Source: Paralichthys olivaceus
Lineage: Eukaryota > Chordata > Actinopteri > Pleuronectiformes > Paralichthyidae
Length of the DNA: 64,000 nucleotides
Assembly: GCF_024713975.1 (NCBI RefSeq)
Contig: NC_091099.1
Span: 15,853,501 to 15,917,500, forward strand
Direction: 5' to 3'
In this document: positions 59,843-64,000 of the stretch, piece by piece
Numbering within the stretch: position 1 is the stretch's first letter
How the letters are laid out: every line of letters begins with the position of its first letter
Translations under genes and position numbers: made by a program
Notes under the pieces: model-generated
What the model was told of the DNA's origin: nothing
The model's database searches: none
The model's input: only the letters and a program-made list of their open reading frames with translations

Positions 59843-62800
59843 TTACGGAGTCTGTAACGTTCTGTTGCTCTTCTCCGGTGCTACTGTGCTTTCGTCAGAG
59901 ATGCAGGAGACTTCGTTCTTTCTCTTTAACATATTTTCTATCCAGTTGGAGCTGTGCTGTGTTCTTTCAGGGGAGCGAGCTGTAGACGCCGTGTGTGTCC
60001 TCATGTTCTTGCCTGAGGTTATCAGCTCTCCGTAACCCTGCTGGTGGGAGAAGGCATAAGCAGAGCGGCGGGAGCTCGTCCTGCGAACTTGCCTCAGGTT
60101 CTGCTCCTGAGGCCCTTGCCTCTTTCTGGACTGTTGTAGGTGACGAACCTGTTGAAATACAGCAGTGGTGAAAGTACTCAGACACATACCAGTACTTCAA
60201 TGTAAGAAAAATGTTTTACTGTTGTAGTTGGCGGAGATGGAGTTAATATGTTCATATAGTTAAATGCTTGAGCTCCGTGGTTTTCAAGCCAGTGGCCATG
60301 GCCATAGTGTCACAAGATAAATCTGAAGTGTCATTAGAAAGTGCAGCAAATAGATGCACTGTCTGAATGGGTGAATGGGAAAAAGGACTGTAAAGCGCTT
60401 TGAGTGGTCATCAGACTAGAAAAATATCGACCATTACTATTTACCATGAGATGATATACGGATTAGTAAGAAAAGTTCTATTTCACGTTGGGTATTCATT
60501 ATTTTGACTTTCCTCTAATCTTTGTTTTTATGCCTGTGCCCGGAGACTTAATGTATCCTAGGTTGTCCCATTCTTGTGTGCACAATACCACAAGGAACGT
60601 TCAGTTTGACTCAAGATTGAAGTGATTTGAGTTTGGAGGTCAAAGGTCACTGTGACCACATGAAACCTATTTTTGCCTTTTGAACATTTTAGAGCCTCAA
60701 GAGAATCCTTTCAAATTTGCCACACATACACTGATTGACTGATTAGATTTGGGTGGTGGAAGGTCAAAGGTTAAGGTGATGAAGGCCTCACAGATCATGT
60801 TTTTGTGGAGACATACAACTGCAGGACGGTGATGCCTCTGAAAGGTAGTGAAATGTAAGAAAAGTATAAAATAACAGTGAAAGGAAATATTTACTATACA
60901 ATTACAGCAGATATATTCAGTTACTTTGCACTTCTATAATACAGCAATGGGAGAAACAATAATATGTATAATAGTTACTGCACCTTGTCTGTCAGAGTTG
61001 GAGAGAGGTCTATTCTCAGGAAGATGATGACTAACCCCGGCACCACACACACCACAGTGGTTAGCAGAATGACCAACCATACGCTCTTCTCTGACAGACA
61101 GTTGCGGGCCGTGCCTGAGGAGACACACATCTAAATTAATTCGTACTCAATATCCGTGCATCGGCTTTTATTCCCTCACATGTATCACAATGAACCAAAC
61201 GTACCTACGAATGGGAAATTACTGGGAAAGATGCCAAACATGCCGTTGCTTTGCATCGCGAATAAAATGACAAAGTACACAGTCAGACTCCCCCATATGA
61301 AGAGGTGATTGACAGCGGTCCAATAGTGTGTGTCAAGTCCAATCTAAAAACAGACACAAGCGTCATAAACACAATTATCTTCTCTTCATCTTATCATATC
61401 AGGGTCACTTTTTTTTTTCTATTTATAATCATACCTGAACACTCACGACTATAACCAAGGATGTTGCTATGGTGACAGCAAAAGTTTGTTGGTCGGAAAA
61501 GTGTGAGCCGTCTTCTTTCACCATGACAGAGAAGGCTCCGTAGGGAATAAAGAAAAGTAGGAAGGACGTGCATATCCCCTGCAGTGTGCACAGGAAAAAC
61601 TGACGCTTGTTGAAGAGGAGGTTCTGTTGGCCGGGTCTGTACAGGCTCGGGTAGCGAAGGCTGTTGTGGTCGTTGACGTCCTTTAGAAAATATAAAAATT
61701 GTGATGGTTATCTATTTTGTTTATTATAGATATCTTATATCGTTGGTGAGGGGGGAAGTGATGGCACTCATGGCACAGTTAAAGAGGTCGACACTGATTC
61801 AAATATTCATGACTTGACAGTATCTTGAAAATAAAAATAAAAATAAAAGATGCCATTGGAGACTGAGAAAAATACTTTTAATTTGACAATGACTCAATAG
61901 AGGTCAGTGATGTATTTCCCTCATATACTCTTACCTGATCAAAAAGTCCCATTGCCAGTACTGGCAAAGATGTGTAGACTATATTGAAGAGGGTTATGAA
62001 CCACTGGTCATACACAATCTGTGCAAAGAACACAGTGACAGTACATATTTATTTCAACATAAAAAATGCAGCAACATTCAGAGCAGAAAGGCCTCATGAT
62101 GTTTTCACCATATTCTCACCTGAGCTGAGAAACCACAGAAGAAACCGTACCAGAAGTGGACCAGAGTGAAGGCAAAGTTCTTGTAGAAGAAGTAACGCAG
62201 GAAATGACACATGCGGAAGTAGGACCAGCGTCCGTGCACCAGCAGGAGCCGCTGGAGATACCGAAACTGAGCGAAGGAGTAATCTGATGCCAGAGCGGCC
62301 TGCATCCCCTCCTGACCACTGATGCCAACACCGATGTGAGCAGCTGAGGAACAGATACACAAAGTATGGTTCACCAACACTAGAAAGTAAAACATTGAAT
62401 ATCATTGATTGTTCAAATATTGAATTAATCATGTTAAAAAGGAACAACCTGTGATTCTAAAGTTTGAAATTGACTGATACACTTTGTTTTCTTCAGAAAC
62501 TCAAAACGATTTTTCATCTGTAATAAAACACTTGTCCTATTGTTTGCCCAGAAAGGTCAGGTTCAGCTTAGGAAGAGTGCAACTGAAGCTGGTGCATGCA
62601 AAATAAATATAAAGTACTTGTAGGACAAAGCTTTGTGAGTAAAACACTGGAGGCAGAAACTGGGGCTGTGCTTCATGTTGCTGCTCCTGTTCAGTGTCAA
62701 ACTCAATCGTTAAAAGTGATCAATCCTGAGGTTTACTCTTGATCATGCTGACGTCATTGGCTCCGTCTCCTATGGCCAGGGTGACGGCCCTCTTGTGCCT

Positions 62801-63468
62801 CTTCACCAGCTCCACCACCTGAGCTTTCTGCATCGGAGTGACCCGGCAGCAGATGACGGTTTTACACAAACAGGCCAAGTCCAACAGGACGTGCTCCAGT
62901 TGTGGCTCCAGAGCATGAGCCTGCAGGGAGAACACACACTCATCATAATGGTTAAACCTGTCATTACCATCCTATAACATCAACCCCCTGTAGAGGCACC
63001 TCCAAGCAGCAGTTGCTGAATGCATCACTTCCATCGCCATGCAAACTGCTCAAAGGGCAGCGAGGGAGCAACTCCTCTGTGAGGAAGTGGATGTTAATGA
63101 AAACCTGTAATAGCGTGGAGGGCCCTCAGCAGCACAACAGCTCTCTGCTCATTACAGACTTAGCTCAGTCAGCAGCAGATACAGAGATGCACGACTCAGC
63201 AGACAGCAACACAAACTACCTTTTAATTAAGTTAAACCTGCAAGCTAAAAACAAGCATGGACAAAACAAGCACAATAAAGAAGAAGGTCATCATTTCACA
63301 TGATGTAACACATTTGAGTATCTTACCAAACTGTGTCCATTGATGACTAAGGCGTACTCTGCTATAATGGTTTCTTCAAACACAGAGCCATCTGCAAACA
63401 TGTCCGACTTCTTAACGTCTCCTGCACTGCCAACTCGAGTCAGCCCGAGGATGTGCTCCTTTGCACTT
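59843..63468 (-). CDS. atp8b4: P4-ATPase (phospholipid flippase alpha subunit), ATP8B class, 3' part
   Basis: ATP8B-class P4-ATPases flip aminophospholipids or phosphatidylcholine to the cytoplasmic leaflet with a CDC50 partner. Exons: 63327-63468, 62737-62920, 62120-62343, 61935-62018, 61435-61680, 61205-61343, 60984-61114, 59843-60148. The total is 1456 nt, about 484 C-terminal residues; the upstream exons are beyond the right edge. Seen are the end of the P domain (DKKTxT is not in the window) with [17 protein letters not shown], the hinge motif [20 protein letters not shown], then six hydrophobic segments corresponding to M5-M10 ([84 protein letters not shown]). The tail has [20 protein letters not shown] and [10 protein letters not shown], typical of ATP8B1/2/4. 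ATP8B4 is chosen from its position beside galk2 and slc27a2; ATP8B2 is the main alternative. Confidence 0.85.
60361..60840 (+). repeat. interspersed repeats in the last atp8b4 intron
   Basis: Two segments are seen: GACTGTAAAGCGCTTTGAGTGGTC at 60385 with ATTACTATTTACCAT following, and 60590-60840 with GGAGGTCAAAGGTCACTGTG, ACATGAAACC and GGTCAAAGGTTAAGGTGATG. Both are motifs I recognise as common in teleost introns. They do not extend into the flanking exons. Confidence 0.5.
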
Positions 63469-64000
63469 CTGACAAGAGACAAGAGCAAGTAAACATGCAG
63501 TGGCATCCAAAGCGCGGGTTGTTTCAAGGAACTTTAGGGGACCCAGGCAATAACCCAGACATAACCACATAATTCCAATCTTCAAACAATTCTTTCTTTA
63601 TCAAAATGCTGTGCAGAGTGCAGACAGTACACACACATAAATAATAGTAAAGTAATAAAGTTGAAGTGAAAACCTCCACCACCATCCCAGGCACATTTAG
63701 ACACATTCAACGATTTGGTCTTCACAAACAGAAATGACGTACATGATTATTTGCATACAGAGCAGGGAAGTGGGATCTGATTACATTTGGTCACAGGAAA
63801 AACATTCCAGATGCATTTTAATGCCAGGTGTGTACAGACTTACTTAAAGCTGTCCTCATGATCGGATCTGTCAGAACGAAAGTTAATACCAGGTCTGAAT
63901 AGGGCCTTAGACTTTTGACATGGGGTCTCGATAGGAGGTTTCTGACCACGGTGGCATTGCAGTCATACATAGCAGATCATAGAATTCAAGGGGGTTCTCA
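63469..64000 (-). other. atp8b4 intron running off the window
   Basis: No segment here reads as the next upstream P-domain exon with proper splice sites. The frame needed (two bases left open before the A at 63468) is not met by any clear donor in this stretch, so the next exon is likely beyond 64000. Confidence 0.5.

Overview
This window is ordinary vertebrate nuclear DNA. It is intron-rich, has GT-AG splicing and long (AC)n microsatellites, and carries several dispersed repeat families of the kind common in ray-finned fish. Compact introns, protein sequences close to but distinct from the mammalian ones, and the repeats point to a teleost (probably a percomorph). That placement is inference. 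I found no prokaryotic, viral, CRISPR or toxin content and no RNA gene.

Layout. (1) 999-17841, plus strand: tjp1 (tight-junction scaffold ZO-1), nearly complete. Its 27 exons give about 1741 codons in one uninterrupted frame; the most N-terminal coding exon lies upstream of the window. Its 3'UTR runs to about 19.5 kb. (2) 21866-28812 and 31274-37435, both minus: two tandem intact copies of slc27a2 (very-long-chain acyl-CoA synthetase / fatty acid transport protein 2), 10 exons each, predicted 620 and 614 aa. (3) 39634-51267, minus: cep152 (centriole duplication scaffold), 27 coding exons, about 1670 aa, plus a 5'UTR exon near 51.6 kb. (4) 52800-58056, plus: galk2 (GHMP-family sugar kinase), 10 exons, 457 aa. 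It is head-to-head with cep152 across about 1.1-1.5 kb that holds an (AC)53 tract and an 81-bp inverted repeat. (5) 59843-63468, minus: the 3' third of an ATP8B-class P4-ATPase, most likely atp8b4 from the neighbouring genes; it runs off the right edge.

The genes do not form a pathway. They are linked by ancestry: as I recall, cep152, galk2, atp8b4 and slc27a2 are neighbours on human 15q21 and TJP1 is at 15q13. I derived each exon chain by checking splice dinucleotides and reading phase exon by exon. All five complete or nearly complete chains close without a frameshift, so no pseudogene was found.

Points worth a second look: the slc27a2 tandem pair with identical exon sizes but different C-terminal tripeptides; two GC-AG introns; an in-frame alternative donor inside the tjp1 ZU5 domain; a tandem NAGNAG acceptor in cep152; a TA-flanked MITE family with three copies, one abutting the stop codon of an slc27a2 copy; a 544-bp hairpin MITE; a 36-nt G run in RNA sense just after an slc27a2 splice donor; and a near-perfect palindrome between cep152 and galk2. 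I saw no convincing new biological system.
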